This document shows, one piece after another, positions 23,993 to 33,814 of a DNA stretch of 64,000 nt. Source of the stretch: an uncultured Alphaproteobacteria bacterium (GTDB taxonomy: Bacteria; Pseudomonadota; Alphaproteobacteria; HIMB59; GCA-002718135); NCBI GenBank assembly GCA_902621165.1, contig CACNKX010000002.1:153107-217106 (forward strand), in the 5' to 3' direction. Position 1 is the first letter of the stretch, and each line of letters starts with the position of its first letter. The notes under the pieces are model-generated. The model did not search any database. It worked only from the letters and a program-made list of their open reading frames with translations, and had not been told where the DNA came from. The position numbers and the translations under genes are program-made.

Positions 23993-25060
23993 ATGGATAA
24001 TAATTTTCTAGTAATTGAAAATATTTCTAAATCCTTTGGAGATAACAAAGTTTTAGAAAATATTAATTTAAATATTTCAAAATCTGAATTTTTTGGTCTC
24101 CTAGGATCTTCGGGTTCAGGCAAAACTACCTTACTAAGAATACTAGGGGGATTTGAGAAGCCAGATACAGGACGTGTAATCCTCGACGGAACAGACATAA
24201 CAAACCTTGAACCTTTTGATAGACCATTAAATTATATGTTTCAATCGTATGCTCTATTTCCTCACTTAAACGTATTTAATAATTTAGCTTTTGGAATAAA
24301 AGAAAATTTTACTCGAAAAGAAATTGAAATAACCGTAAGAAATATTGCCGAACTTTTATCTATTGAACATTTATTAAATAGAAGAATTAAGCAATTATCA
24401 GGTGGAGAGCAGCAACGAGTTGCCCTTGGAAGGTGCTTAATAAAAAAACCTAAGTTATTATTGTTAGATGAGCCTCTTGCAGCACTAGATAAAAAACTAA
24501 GATCAAAAACGCAATTAGAGTTAACAACACTCCAAAAGAAACTAAAAATTACATTTGTTTTTGTTACCCATGATCAGGAAGAAGCAATGTCCTTATCTGA
24601 TAGAATGGCAATAATGAAGAATGGTCTTATTTTGGAATGCTCTAGCCCTGAAGAGATTTATGAAAATCCTAAAAGTCTTTATACTGCCAATTTTATAGGA
24701 ATTGCAAATATAATTGAGATTTATAAGAAAGATGAAAATTTTTATTCTGATGATTTAGGTATAAATTTTAAATTAAACAAAGAATTAAAAAATACAAAAA
24801 CTAATATTTTACTAAGACCAGAGAAAATAAAAATACAATCAATAAATAATTTGAAAACAAGTTCATTTAATTCCTTTAGTGGAGAAATTTTAGAAAAATC
24901 ATATTTGGGAAGTTTTACACGTTATGAAATTAAAATTAAAAATATGATAATTTCAGTTTTAGATCAGAATTTTAACTCAAGCTCAAATTATAATTTCCCA
25001 AAAGGGGAAAAAGTCATTTGTAGTTGGGAAAGTGAATCAATCAAGGTTTTAGAGGATTAA
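23993..25060 (+). CDS. potA/potG-like: Polyamine ABC transporter ATPase (PotA/PotG type)
   Basis: This 355-aa ATPase has Walker A GSSGSGKTT, Q-loop MFQSYALFPHL, signature LSGGEQQRVALGR and Walker B LLLDEPLAALD. An H-loop THDQEEAMSLSD and a C-terminal TOBE regulatory domain (ILLRPEKIKI) follow. It drives polyamine uptake with the two permeases downstream. The permease begins directly after its stop, with a TTG start. Confidence 0.93.
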   Translation: MDNNFLVIENISKSFGDNKVLENINLNISKSEFFGLLGSSGSGKTTLLRILGGFEKPDTGRVILDGTDITNLEPFDRPLNYMFQSYALFPHLNVFNNLAFGIKENFTRKEIEITVRNIAELLSIEHLLNRRIKQLSGGEQQRVALGRCLIKKPKLLLLDEPLAALDKKLRSKTQLELTTLQKKLKITFVFVTHDQEEAMSLSDRMAIMKNGLILECSSPEEIYENPKSLYTANFIGIANIIEIYKKDENFYSDDLGINFKLNKELKNTKTNILLRPEKIKIQSINNLKTSSFNSFSGEILEKSYLGSFTRYEIKIKNMIISVLDQNFNSSSNYNFPKGEKVICSWESESIKVLED

Positions 25061-25948
25061 TTGAAAAATAAATTATTCGAAAAATATTTTGTTTTTAGTC
25101 CTTATTTTTGGCTTATTCTATTTTTTTTTATACCATTAGCTATAATTTTTAAAATATCAATTTCGGTATCTGAATGGGGGATGCCTCCTTATCAAGATAT
25201 TTTTCTTTTTGATAATGGATTTAAGATCAATACTACATTTGAAAACTATGTTTATATATTTAGTGATTATTACTATATTGGATCTTTTGTAAACTCTTTG
25301 ATACTAGCTCTAATATCTACTTTTTTTTGTTTACTTATTGGGTTCCCATTAGCTTTTTATATTGCGACTTCAAATATCAGATTAAGAAATATCCTATTAG
25401 TTTTAGTAGTTATTCCATTTTGGTCATCATTTTTATTAAGAGTATATGCATGGAAAATAATTTTACAGAATAATGGAATTTTAAATATAATACTTCTAAA
25501 CCTAGGCATAACATCAGAACCACTTCAATTATTATACAATCAATATGCTGTCATCATGGGAATTGTATACACTTATTTACCTTTGATGATTTTACCACTC
25601 TATGGATACTTAAATAAATTTGACTTAAATTTAATTGAAGCATCAAAAGATTTAGGATTAAATCGTATTAAAACCTTTTTTAAAGTTATTCTTCCTTTGT
25701 CTGTTCCAGGAATTGTCGCTGGATCTTTATTAGTTTTTATACCTGTTGTTGGAGAATTTATTATACCCGAAATGTTAGGTGGTAGTGATAGATTATATTA
25801 TGGAAAAATATTATGGGAGGAATTCTTTGTTAATAGAAATTGGCCAGGTGCTAGTGCTTTAGCTTTTAGTGGAATTATTATTTTGGTTTTGCCAATTGTT
25901 ATTTTTCAAATACTTTATTCTCGTTGGAGTCAAAAAAATGAAATCTAG
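25061..25948 (+). CDS. potB/potH-like: Polyamine ABC transporter permease (PotB/PotH type)
   Basis: This 295-aa membrane protein has six predicted helices. The first helix follows FSPYFWLILFFFIPLA, and the conserved loop that docks the ATPase is EASKDLGLNRIKTFFKVILP. FIPVVGEFIIPEMLGG is a strong PotB/PotH feature. Translation starts at TTG directly after the ATPase stop (TAA TTG), and no better start is available. It pairs with the PotC-type permease, which overlaps it by 11 bases. Confidence 0.92.
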   Translation: MKNKLFEKYFVFSPYFWLILFFFIPLAIIFKISISVSEWGMPPYQDIFLFDNGFKINTTFENYVYIFSDYYYIGSFVNSLILALISTFFCLLIGFPLAFYIATSNIRLRNILLVLVVIPFWSSFLLRVYAWKIILQNNGILNIILLNLGITSEPLQLLYNQYAVIMGIVYTYLPLMILPLYGYLNKFDLNLIEASKDLGLNRIKTFFKVILPLSVPGIVAGSLLVFIPVVGEFIIPEMLGGSDRLYYGKILWEEFFVNRNWPGASALAFSGIIILVLPIVIFQILYSRWSQKNEI

Positions 25949-26732
25949 TTTAATCAAAAGTACAGTTATTTTTTTAGGTTTATTTTTTTTATATTTCCCA
26001 ATTTTAGTTTTAATTTTTTACTCATTTAATGAAAATAAGAGAGTAATGGTTTGGAAAGGATTTTCTTTAAGATGGTACAATGAGTTATTTAATAATGAAC
26101 AAATAATTGAGGCATTTATTATTAGTATTAAAATTGCAGCTTTGTCTGCAACTTTTGCTACAATTTTAGGACTTATGATTGGATATTCACTTGTAAGAAT
26201 AAGAAAAATTCCTTTTAAATCATTTTATATTTTTCTTTCATCAACACCTTTGGTTTTACCAGAATTAATTTTAGGTCTTTCAATGTTACTTTTTTTTATA
26301 AGCTTAAATAATGTAATTGGATTTCCATCATCTAGAGGGCAATTAACTATTTTCATATCACACGTTACTTTTTGTATTGCATTTGTTGCAATTATTATTC
26401 AAGCAAGATTAACTGACTTTAACAAAAATATTGAGGAAGCTGCGATGGATCTAGGCTATAATTATACCAAGGTACTCTATAAGATAACTTTACCAATAAT
26501 TTTACCTTCTATTATTGCTGGTTGGCTATTAGCTTTTACAATTTCTTTAGATGATCTAGTTGTTGCGAGTTTTACTACTGGGCCTGGAGCTAACACATTG
26601 CCAATTGTAGTTTTTTCTAAAGTTAGATTAGGATTGAGTCCTGAAGTAAACGCATTATCAGCAATTTTAATGTTTGCTTTAATAATAATTGGTTTATTTT
26701 ATTTTTATTTTAATAAAAAATTTAAACATTAA
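25938..26732 (+). CDS. potC/potI-like: Polyamine ABC transporter permease (PotC/PotI type)
   Basis: A 264-aa permease starting at the ATG at 25938 inside the end of the PotB-type gene. Features: FLYFPILVLIFYSFNENK in the first helix region, FSLRWYNELF, the EAA loop EAAMDLGYNYTKVLYKITLP and FTISLDDLVVASFTTGPG, typical of PotC. It completes a PotABCD-like importer. Its 3' end overlaps the convergent glutamine-synthetase-like gene by 11 bases. Confidence 0.92.
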   Translation: MKSSLIKSTVIFLGLFFLYFPILVLIFYSFNENKRVMVWKGFSLRWYNELFNNEQIIEAFIISIKIAALSATFATILGLMIGYSLVRIRKIPFKSFYIFLSSTPLVLPELILGLSMLLFFISLNNVIGFPSSRGQLTIFISHVTFCIAFVAIIIQARLTDFNKNIEEAAMDLGYNYTKVLYKITLPIILPSIIAGWLLAFTISLDDLVVASFTTGPGANTLPIVVFSKVRLGLSPEVNALSAILMFALIIIGLFYFYFNKKFKH

Positions 26733-28089
26733 GTAATAAATATTCTCGCTCCCAAGAACTTATTACTGATAAATAAGCTTGATACTCAACTCTTCTTATC
26801 GCAGCAATCGACCTTACAAATTTTTCATTAAATATGGATTTTATATCTTCATCATTTTCAAAGAGAGTTAACGATTCATCCATATTTTTAGGTAGATTAG
26901 AATTTTTATCTTTAAATGCACTATCTTTAGTTTCTGGATTTGGTTTTAAATTATTTTTCATTCCTAAATATCCTGAAGCTAAATTAGCTGCAAAAACTAG
27001 ATATGGATTTGTATCAGATCCAGGAATTCTATTTTCAATACGTATATTCCTTTCCTCAATTGATGGAATTCTAAAACCACAACTTCTATTACCTATTCCC
27101 CATTTAACATTTTTAGGAGCACCCCAAGTTGCAAACAATCTTCTAAATGAATTTATATTTGGAGCGTATATTGGCATTAATAATGGAGTATATTTTTCCA
27201 AACCACCTAAATAGCTTTTCATTTTTTTTGAAATTTTAGTTGATTGATTAAAAAAAATATTTTTATTTTTTTCATTATATATCGATTGATGTATGTGCAT
27301 TGCGCTACCAGGTTGGTTCTCCATAGGTTTTGCCATAAATGTTGCATGAAGTTTATGTTTCAAAGCTGACTGTCTTAAAGTTCTTTTAAATAAAAATACC
27401 TGGTCTGCTAGATCTAAAGGATCACCATGTTGAAAATTAATTTCCATCTGAGCTGAGCCAGATTCATGATTAATAGTATCAATTTCAATATTTTGTGCTT
27501 CACAATAATTATATACATCCTCAAAAAGATGATCAAATTCGTTAACAGCATCTATACCCAAGGCCTGCTTACCTGTTTCTTGTCTACCTGATTGACCTAC
27601 TGGCACTTCAAGGGGATAATCTGAGTCAGCATTAGGTTTCACTAAATAAAATTCTAACTCTGGTGAAACAATTGGAGTTAATTTATCTTTTTTATAAAGT
27701 TTTAAAATATTTTTTAGAGCATTCCTGCTAGAATTTATAACATCATCTCCGTTAAGATTTATTGCATCACAGATAATTTGTGCAGTAGGGTCGTCGTACC
27801 ATGGCACTACTCTCATTGTATTAAAATCTGGTTTTAAAATTACATCAATGTCAGTTGGATTATAAACACTTCTTGGTAAAGCTCCGGCAGAGTCCTCAGT
27901 TGCATAATCTCCTGATATCGTTTGAATAAAAGTTGACTGAGGTAATCTGTGACTTTCATCTTCCAGTCCTTTTAAAAATTTGTTAGTTGGTAAAATTTTT
28001 CCCCTTGCTATACCTCCAAGATCTGGAACTAAACATTCAACTTCAGTAATAGAGTTTTCATGAAACCAATTTTGAAATTTTTCAATCAT
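26722..28089 (-). CDS. puuA-like: Glutamine-synthetase-family enzyme, gamma-glutamylputrescine synthetase type
   Basis: A 455-aa protein with the glutamine synthetase fold but the shorter N-terminal part of the PuuA/GlnT-like branch. Metal and substrate motifs: SPELEFYLV, HESGSAQMEINFQHGDPL, GSAMHIHQS, and WGIGNRSCGFRIP with RIENRIPGSDTNPYLVFAA. PuuA ligates glutamate to putrescine using ATP. The assignment to polyamine is supported by the adjacent Pot transporter, the agmatine-to-putrescine pair and the PuuB-like oxidase divergent across 50 bases. Ethanolamine or other amine substrates are possible. Confidence 0.85.
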   Translation of the reverse strand: MIEKFQNWFHENSITEVECLVPDLGGIARGKILPTNKFLKGLEDESHRLPQSTFIQTISGDYATEDSAGALPRSVYNPTDIDVILKPDFNTMRVVPWYDDPTAQIICDAINLNGDDVINSSRNALKNILKLYKKDKLTPIVSPELEFYLVKPNADSDYPLEVPVGQSGRQETGKQALGIDAVNEFDHLFEDVYNYCEAQNIEIDTINHESGSAQMEINFQHGDPLDLADQVFLFKRTLRQSALKHKLHATFMAKPMENQPGSAMHIHQSIYNEKNKNIFFNQSTKISKKMKSYLGGLEKYTPLLMPIYAPNINSFRRLFATWGAPKNVKWGIGNRSCGFRIPSIEERNIRIENRIPGSDTNPYLVFAANLASGYLGMKNNLKPNPETKDSAFKDKNSNLPKNMDESLTLFENDEDIKSIFNEKFVRSIAAIRRVEYQAYLSVISSWEREYLLLNV

Positions 28090-28139
28090 ATTGAGAGTGT
28101 TTGTTTACTAATTATTATTAAACCATTAAAGATAAGTTA

Positions 28140-29462
28140 ATGTTTACTACAAAAAAAAGGACTTTTAATCAACATGATAATGAAAAAGAGAGTTTTTATA
28201 AATTTTCAGCACCTAATTTTCCTAATCAAATTAAATTAAATGATAATATTTCAACTGATGTATGTATTATTGGAGGTGGTTTAACAGGTATTTCTTCAGC
28301 ATTAAATTTATCTAATCAAGGTTTATCAATAACGATTTTGGAAGCAAATAAAGTTGGATCTGGTGCTTCTGGTAGGAATGGCGGTCAACTAGGAATTGGA
28401 ATGAGAAAAGACCAATTTTATTTAGAAAAAAAATTTGGTATTGAAAAAGCAAAATTTTTTTGGAAAGTTGGATTAGATGCTGTTTCTAATGTAGTTAATT
28501 TAATTAAAAAATACAAAATTGACTGTGCACTTAGACAAGGTGTTCTTCATGTAGGCAACACAAAAAAAGATTATAAATATTTTCAAGATGAAATTGAGCA
28601 TATGCAGAAGAATTATAATTATAATAATTATGAATACTTTGACCATAATTCAATAAGAGATGAAGTTAATAGTGACAGATATTTTTCTGGAATGCTTTTA
28701 GAGGATTCTTATCATTTAAACCCATTAAAACTGACATATGGTTTAGCAGAACAGTGTTTAGCTAATGGTATAGATATATATGAAAATTCTCCGGCTGATA
28801 AAATTGTTGATAATCAAAAAGAAGTTATAATTCACTCTGGAAAAAATATTATTAAAGCAAAGAAAGTAATTATTGGTTGCAATGGCTATCTTGACAATCT
28901 TTTAGGATCAAAGAGAAATTATTTTATGCCTATAAATAATTATATTATTGCAACAGAACCTCTCGGAAAAGATCTCGCAAGTAAATTAATCAAAAGAAAT
29001 TGTGGCGTAATAGATTCTAGATTTATGATTGATTATTATAGATTTTCAGAAGACTACAGACTTCTTTTTGGTGGACCTGAAACAATTACATCTCATTTTG
29101 TAAAAGACGCAAAGAGTTTTGTCTCAAATCGAATGTATAAAGTTTTTCCTGAATTAAAAAAATTTAAAATTGAATTTTCTTGGGGAGGTACATTGGCAAT
29201 ATCGATTAATAGATTGCCTATCTTTGGAACTATAATGAATCAAAAGTTATATTATGCTCATGCTTACTCTGGGCATGGGTTAGCTATGAGTATTATGGGA
29301 GGAAAAATGGTAGCTGAAAAAATTTTAAATAAATCAAATAATTTTGATATGTTTGAGCAAATTAATCATTTTAAAATTCCAGGTGGCAACATGTTTAGAA
29401 GACCATTGTATTCTTCAGCCATTATTTATTATAGGTTAATGGATTATTTAAATAGATTGTAA
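28140..29462 (+). CDS. puuB-like: FAD-dependent oxidoreductase, gamma-glutamylputrescine oxidase type
   Basis: A 440-aa DAO-family flavoprotein. The dinucleotide site is VCIIGGGLTGISSALNLS; SGASGRNGGQLGIGM is characteristic of PuuB/OrdL; the C-terminal FAD contact lies in YAHAYSGHGLAMSIMGGKM. It would oxidise gamma-glutamylputrescine to the aldehyde, releasing ammonia and peroxide. It is divergent from the PuuA-like gene across 50 bases. PuuC and PuuD are not in the window. Its stop abuts the convergent sua5 stop. Confidence 0.85.
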   Translation: MFTTKKRTFNQHDNEKESFYKFSAPNFPNQIKLNDNISTDVCIIGGGLTGISSALNLSNQGLSITILEANKVGSGASGRNGGQLGIGMRKDQFYLEKKFGIEKAKFFWKVGLDAVSNVVNLIKKYKIDCALRQGVLHVGNTKKDYKYFQDEIEHMQKNYNYNNYEYFDHNSIRDEVNSDRYFSGMLLEDSYHLNPLKLTYGLAEQCLANGIDIYENSPADKIVDNQKEVIIHSGKNIIKAKKVIIGCNGYLDNLLGSKRNYFMPINNYIIATEPLGKDLASKLIKRNCGVIDSRFMIDYYRFSEDYRLLFGGPETITSHFVKDAKSFVSNRMYKVFPELKKFKIEFSWGGTLAISINRLPIFGTIMNQKLYYAHAYSGHGLAMSIMGGKMVAEKILNKSNNFDMFEQINHFKIPGGNMFRRPLYSSAIIYYRLMDYLNRL

Positions 29463-30380
29463 TTACTTAATTGCTCTTCTTAATCTGTCATTTATAGTTT
29501 TTCCAAGCCCTTTATCAGGTATTTCTACTACAGCAATTTTTTTGCATCTACTTTGATCTAATTTATGAAGATAATGGTAAAAATTTTTTGCTGCTTCATT
29601 TAAATTTTTTTTATTACTCAAATTTAAATTAATTATTTTAGATTTTAATTTATTATTGCCAAAATTTAATAAACCTTCATTTTTTAGTATTCTCTTAGCA
29701 TTCATTCTTATTGGCTTTAAAGTTGAGTAATGTTTTTTTAAATTACCAGGAGAAATAGATGATTTCTTTTTAATTTTTACTTTTGCATATTTATTTAGAT
29801 CTTCTACAGTTATGCTGCCATATCTTAATACTTCAATTTCATTATTGGTATCAATTCTAACAACTGTGGACTCTAGTCCATGAGAAGACTGTTTATCTTT
29901 TAAAACAAATATTTTTTTTACTAGAATAGGATCAATATCCATAATATTGGTTACGGAAGTTCTTTCTGACAGATTAGCACTAGGGGCTGCAATAGGTAGG
30001 TCAAATAAAGTAATTAATTTTTTAGCCAATTTATTACCGGGAATTCTGCAGCCAACTAAAGTTGAGTTGTTAGAGACTAATTTTGATATTTTAGAATTTT
30101 TCTTTTTTTTTAATATTATTGTCAAAGGACCAGGCCAGAATTTTGAACCTAATTTTTTTTCAAATTTATTTAAAATAAAATATTTTTCTATTTGTTTAAT
30201 ACTTTTAAAGTGACAGATAATTGGATTACTTCGTGGTCTTTTTTTTACTTTAAAAATAGATTTTACAGCCTCATCATTTGTTGCATCTGCTCCAAGACCA
30301 AATACTGTTTCTGTGGGAAATATTACAAGTTCTCCACTGCTTAATAAATTTTTTGCAATATCTAACTTATTTTTTTTCAT
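29463..30380 (-). CDS. sua5: Threonylcarbamoyl-AMP synthase, Sua5 type
   Basis: A 305-aa protein with an N-terminal YrdC domain and a C-terminal Sua5 domain. The YrdC domain shows FPTETVFGLGADATND, KKRPRSNPIICH, FWPGPLTIIL and LPIAAPSANLS; the Sua5 domain begins after the linker SPGNLKKHYST. It makes threonylcarbamoyl-AMP from threonine, bicarbonate and ATP for the t6A modification of tRNAs reading ANN codons. The C-terminal domain is shorter than in archaeal and yeast homologues. It is a stand-alone housekeeping gene. Confidence 0.9.
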   Translation of the reverse strand: MKKNKLDIAKNLLSSGELVIFPTETVFGLGADATNDEAVKSIFKVKKRPRSNPIICHFKSIKQIEKYFILNKFEKKLGSKFWPGPLTIILKKKKNSKISKLVSNNSTLVGCRIPGNKLAKKLITLFDLPIAAPSANLSERTSVTNIMDIDPILVKKIFVLKDKQSSHGLESTVVRIDTNNEIEVLRYGSITVEDLNKYAKVKIKKKSSISPGNLKKHYSTLKPIRMNAKRILKNEGLLNFGNNKLKSKIINLNLSNKKNLNEAAKNFYHYLHKLDQSRCKKIAVVEIPDKGLGKTINDRLRRAIK

Positions 30381-30437
30381 ATTTTTTTATAAAATGTTTC
30401 CATCTATCTTTAAAATAGTTATTATCAATACTTGTAT

Positions 30438-31070
30438 ATGGGAAAAGTTATAGCATTTTCGAATCAAAAAGGTGGTTCAGGTAAATCGACTCTTTCAGCA
30501 AATTTATCAGTTTTGTGGAGTAATAGTGGTTACAAAGTAGCTGTTATAGATGCTGATGCACAAAAAAGTCTATCATATTGGCTTGAAGCAAGAAAATCTT
30601 ATTATGGTGAAGATGATATTGGAATAACTCAATTAAATTTTGATATAAGAAATTTAATAGATGAAATTAAAGCCATAAAAAGAAAGTACGATTTTATAAT
30701 AATTGATAGCCCTCCATCTATAACTTTTGAAACAATGCAGGTTGTAAAAGCTTCTGATAGGGTATTTGTTCCAGTACAACCAAGTCCAGTAGACTTAATG
30801 GCTACACTTCCTTTTTTAAAAATTGCAAAACAAGAAAGAAAAAATCCAATAATTATTCTTAATAGAGTGATGCCGAGAGCAAAATTAACTGACGCAATGA
30901 TTTTGCGTTTAAGATATGCTGGTGCTAAAATTGCTCGCTCCCGACTGTCTAGCAAAGTATTATTTGCAGAAACATTCTCAGTTGGAAGGGGTGTAGTAGA
31001 TATAAGTATTACATCAGATGCTTCAAAAGAAATAATTAATGTTGGAAACGAAATTTTAAGAAATTTCTAA
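30438..31070 (+). CDS. parA-like: ParA/Soj-family ATPase, orphan
   Basis: This 210-212-aa protein has the deviant Walker A motif QKGGSGKST with the signature lysine, DADAQKSLSYWLEAR and Walker B FIIIDSPPS. This is a small ParA of the MipZ/plasmid-ParA size class. No ParB gene or parS-like site is next to it. It may position DNA or protein cargo such as the chromosome, Fts proteins or chemotaxis arrays. A start 6 bases upstream (30432) is also possible. It is followed after 4 bases by glmU. Confidence 0.85.
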   Translation: MGKVIAFSNQKGGSGKSTLSANLSVLWSNSGYKVAVIDADAQKSLSYWLEARKSYYGEDDIGITQLNFDIRNLIDEIKAIKRKYDFIIIDSPPSITFETMQVVKASDRVFVPVQPSPVDLMATLPFLKIAKQERKNPIIILNRVMPRAKLTDAMILRLRYAGAKIARSRLSSKVLFAETFSVGRGVVDISITSDASKEIINVGNEILRNF

Positions 31071-31074
31071 CTTA

Positions 31075-32373
31075 ATGTCTGATATCACAACTGTTATACT
31101 TGCCGCAGGCAATAGTACGAGATTTAAAGCAAGTAAATCAAAACTTGTTTATCCATTATGTGGGCTACCAATTGTTTCACATATTTTTAATACTGCAAAA
31201 AAAATATCAGGTAAAAATATATTAATTGTATGTAATGATAAGAATAAAGAAGAATTAGAGTTAATATTAAATACTTCAAAGTTAGTTGTTCAAAAAAAAC
31301 AAAAAGGAACTGCCGATGCAATTGAGCAAGTTAAAAAATATGTTAAATCAAAAAATATTTTAATTTTATTTGGAGATACACCTTTGGTTGAGGTAAAAGA
31401 TATTAGAAAGTTAGTTAATAAATTTAAAACAAGTAAAGCTAAAGCCTCATTAATTGCATTTAATACTTTAAAACCACATGGTTATGGAAGGTTATTGTTA
31501 AATAATAAGTATGTTGAAGAAATAGTAGAGCAAATCAATTTAAAACCTGAGCAAAAAAAAATTAATTTATGTAATTCTGGTATTTTAATAGCAAATACAA
31601 AATTGTTATTTGATAATTTAAAAAATATAAAAGAAAACAAAATCAAAAAAGAAAGATACCTTCCTGATATTTGCAAAATTTTTTCAAAAAAAAATATTCC
31701 TATAAATTACATTGAGTGTAAAGAAGAAACAATGTTAGGCATAAATACTTTGGAAGATTTTAATGTTGTTCAAAATATCTTGCAAAAAAAATATATTAAA
31801 AATTTTATAAAAAATGGAGTCAATTTTTTGAAACCCAATACTTGTTATTTAAGCTACGACACAAAAATTGAACCGACTGTAACGATAGAAAGCAATGTTA
31901 CTATTAAAAATAATACTCAAATTAAAAAAGGAACAATTATTAAAAGTAATTCTTACTTAGAGGGATCTTTAATTGAAGAAAACTGCATAATAGGACCAAG
32001 TGCTAGAATTAGGCCAGTATCATTTATTGGTATGAATTCAAAAATTGGAAATTTTGTTGAGATTAAAAATTCTAAAATAGGTAAACACGTTGCCATATCG
32101 CACTTATCATATGTAGGAGACACTATATTAGGTAATAAAGTAAATATTGGCGCTGGAACAATTACTTGTAATTATGATGGTAAAAAGAAACAAAAAACAA
32201 TTATTGAAGATAATGTTTTTGTCGGATCAAACTCATCGTTAGTTGCTCCATTAATTATTAAGAAAAATTCTAAAATTGGAGCTGGTAGTGTAATTACAAA
32301 AAATATACCTAATAATTCCCTAGCTTTGGAGAGATCAGATCTTAAAATTCTAAGAAATAAAAGGTCAAAATAA
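31075..32373 (+). CDS. glmU: Bifunctional GlcNAc-1-P uridyltransferase/GlcN-1-P acetyltransferase
   Basis: A 432-aa protein. The N-terminal pyrophosphorylase domain has VILAAGNSTRFKASKSKLVY, QKKQKGTADA and LFGDTPLV. The C-terminal left-handed beta helix has hexapeptide repeats, the catalytic His in ISHLSYVGD and NIGAGTITCNYDGKKK. It makes UDP-GlcNAc for peptidoglycan and lipid A. It is slightly shorter than the about 455 aa typical of the family, with both active sites retained. Confidence 0.95.
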   Translation: MSDITTVILAAGNSTRFKASKSKLVYPLCGLPIVSHIFNTAKKISGKNILIVCNDKNKEELELILNTSKLVVQKKQKGTADAIEQVKKYVKSKNILILFGDTPLVEVKDIRKLVNKFKTSKAKASLIAFNTLKPHGYGRLLLNNKYVEEIVEQINLKPEQKKINLCNSGILIANTKLLFDNLKNIKENKIKKERYLPDICKIFSKKNIPINYIECKEETMLGINTLEDFNVVQNILQKKYIKNFIKNGVNFLKPNTCYLSYDTKIEPTVTIESNVTIKNNTQIKKGTIIKSNSYLEGSLIEENCIIGPSARIRPVSFIGMNSKIGNFVEIKNSKIGKHVAISHLSYVGDTILGNKVNIGAGTITCNYDGKKKQKTIIEDNVFVGSNSSLVAPLIIKKNSKIGAGSVITKNIPNNSLALERSDLKILRNKRSK

Positions 32374-32419
32374 TATTACTTGTTTCATAATATATATGGG
32401 TTTATGAGCTTTCTAAATT

Positions 32420-33793
32420 ATGAGCGAAAAATGGTCACCTAAAACTTGGAGAAATAAACATGCTCTTCACATGCCAAAATATCTGAATGAAGATCATTTA
32501 AACAAAACTCTAAATAAAATCTCTAAATATCCACCTTTAGTTTTTGCAGGAGAGGCTAGGCTATTAAAAAAGAAACTTTCCGAAGTTGCAAATGGAAATG
32601 CCTTTTTATTACAAGGTGGTGATTGTGCAGAAAGTTTTGCAGATTTTCATCCAGATAATATTAGAGATACATTTAAAGTTATTTTACAAATGGCTGTTGT
32701 TTTGACTTTTGGTGCTTCTTGTCCAATTGTTAAAGTAGGAAGAATTGCTGGACAATTTGCTAAGCCAAGATCGTCTGCTACAGAGACAATCAATGATTTA
32801 GAACTTGAGTCATATAAAGGTGATATAATTAATGGAATTGATTTCAATCAAAAAGATAGAGATCCTGATCCAGATAGATTGATTCAGGCTTATAATCAGT
32901 CTGCATCAACACTAAATTTATTAAGAGCCTTTTCTCAAGGGGGTTTTGCGAATTTAAATAAAATACATCAATGGAACCTAAATTTTGTTAAAGGTGAGAA
33001 TGCTGCTAAATTTAGGGAGATATCTTCAAGAATTGATGAATGCTTATCATTTATGGAAGCATGTGGAATAAATGGCAACAGTGTAAGACAATTAAATGAA
33101 ACTGACTTCTTTACAAGTCATGAAGCTTTACTTCTTCAATATGAAGAAGCATTAACGAGGATAGATAGTACCTCAGGTAAGTGGTACGATGTTTCAGCTC
33201 ACATGTTATGGGTGGGTGATAGAACACGACAACTTGATGGAGCACATATTGAATTTTTAAGAGGTATTGAGAACCCTATAGGTATTAAAGTGGGTCCAAG
33301 CACAAAGACAGAAGAACTTTTAAAGATATTAGATGTATTGAATCCAAATAATGAAGCTGGAAAAATAACACTCATATGTAGAATGGGTCATGAAAAAGTT
33401 ACTGGAATACTTCCAAAAATAATTAAGTCAGTAAATTCAGCTGGTAAAAATGTTGTTTGGACCTGTGATCCAATGCATGGAAACACTATAAAATCTAACA
33501 CAGGTTTTAAAACTAGGCCATTAAAAGATATAATTTATGAAATTCAGCAATTTTTTCAAATTCATAAAAGTGAAGGAACTTATCCTGGCGGTGTCCATTT
33601 AGAAATGACCGGTCAAGATGTTACAGAATGTATGGGAGGTCTACAAGAAATAACTGATGAAGATCTCAAAAATAGATATCATACATATTGTGATCCGAGA
33701 CTTAATGCCTCACAATCCCTAGAATTGGCTTTTTTACTATCAGATTTTTTAAAAGAAGAAAAATTGCTCTCAAAGCAATCTTCAAATTTATAA
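32420..33793 (+). CDS. 3-deoxy-7-phosphoheptulonate (DAHP) synthase, class II
   Basis: A 457-aa plant/actinobacterial-type (class II) enzyme. Motifs: FLLQGGDCAESF, VGRIAGQFAKPRS, WVGDRTRQLDGAHIEFLRG, GIKVGPS, TWxCDPMHGN-type segment VVWTCDPMHGNT and GGVHLEMTGQDVTEC. It carries out the first step of aromatic amino acid synthesis from phosphoenolpyruvate and erythrose 4-phosphate. Class II enzymes are usual in alphaproteobacteria. No other aro gene lies nearby. Confidence 0.95.
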   Translation: MSEKWSPKTWRNKHALHMPKYLNEDHLNKTLNKISKYPPLVFAGEARLLKKKLSEVANGNAFLLQGGDCAESFADFHPDNIRDTFKVILQMAVVLTFGASCPIVKVGRIAGQFAKPRSSATETINDLELESYKGDIINGIDFNQKDRDPDPDRLIQAYNQSASTLNLLRAFSQGGFANLNKIHQWNLNFVKGENAAKFREISSRIDECLSFMEACGINGNSVRQLNETDFFTSHEALLLQYEEALTRIDSTSGKWYDVSAHMLWVGDRTRQLDGAHIEFLRGIENPIGIKVGPSTKTEELLKILDVLNPNNEAGKITLICRMGHEKVTGILPKIIKSVNSAGKNVVWTCDPMHGNTIKSNTGFKTRPLKDIIYEIQQFFQIHKSEGTYPGGVHLEMTGQDVTECMGGLQEITDEDLKNRYHTYCDPRLNASQSLELAFLLSDFLKEEKLLSKQSSNL

Positions 33794-33814
33794 ATTTTTA
33801 TTTATATATACCCT

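Noticed and set aside
26834..27214. 126-residue open frame antisense to the glutamine-synthetase-like gene
   Set aside because: It lies wholly inside a strongly supported coding gene on the other strand and shows no recognisable domain or ribosome site.
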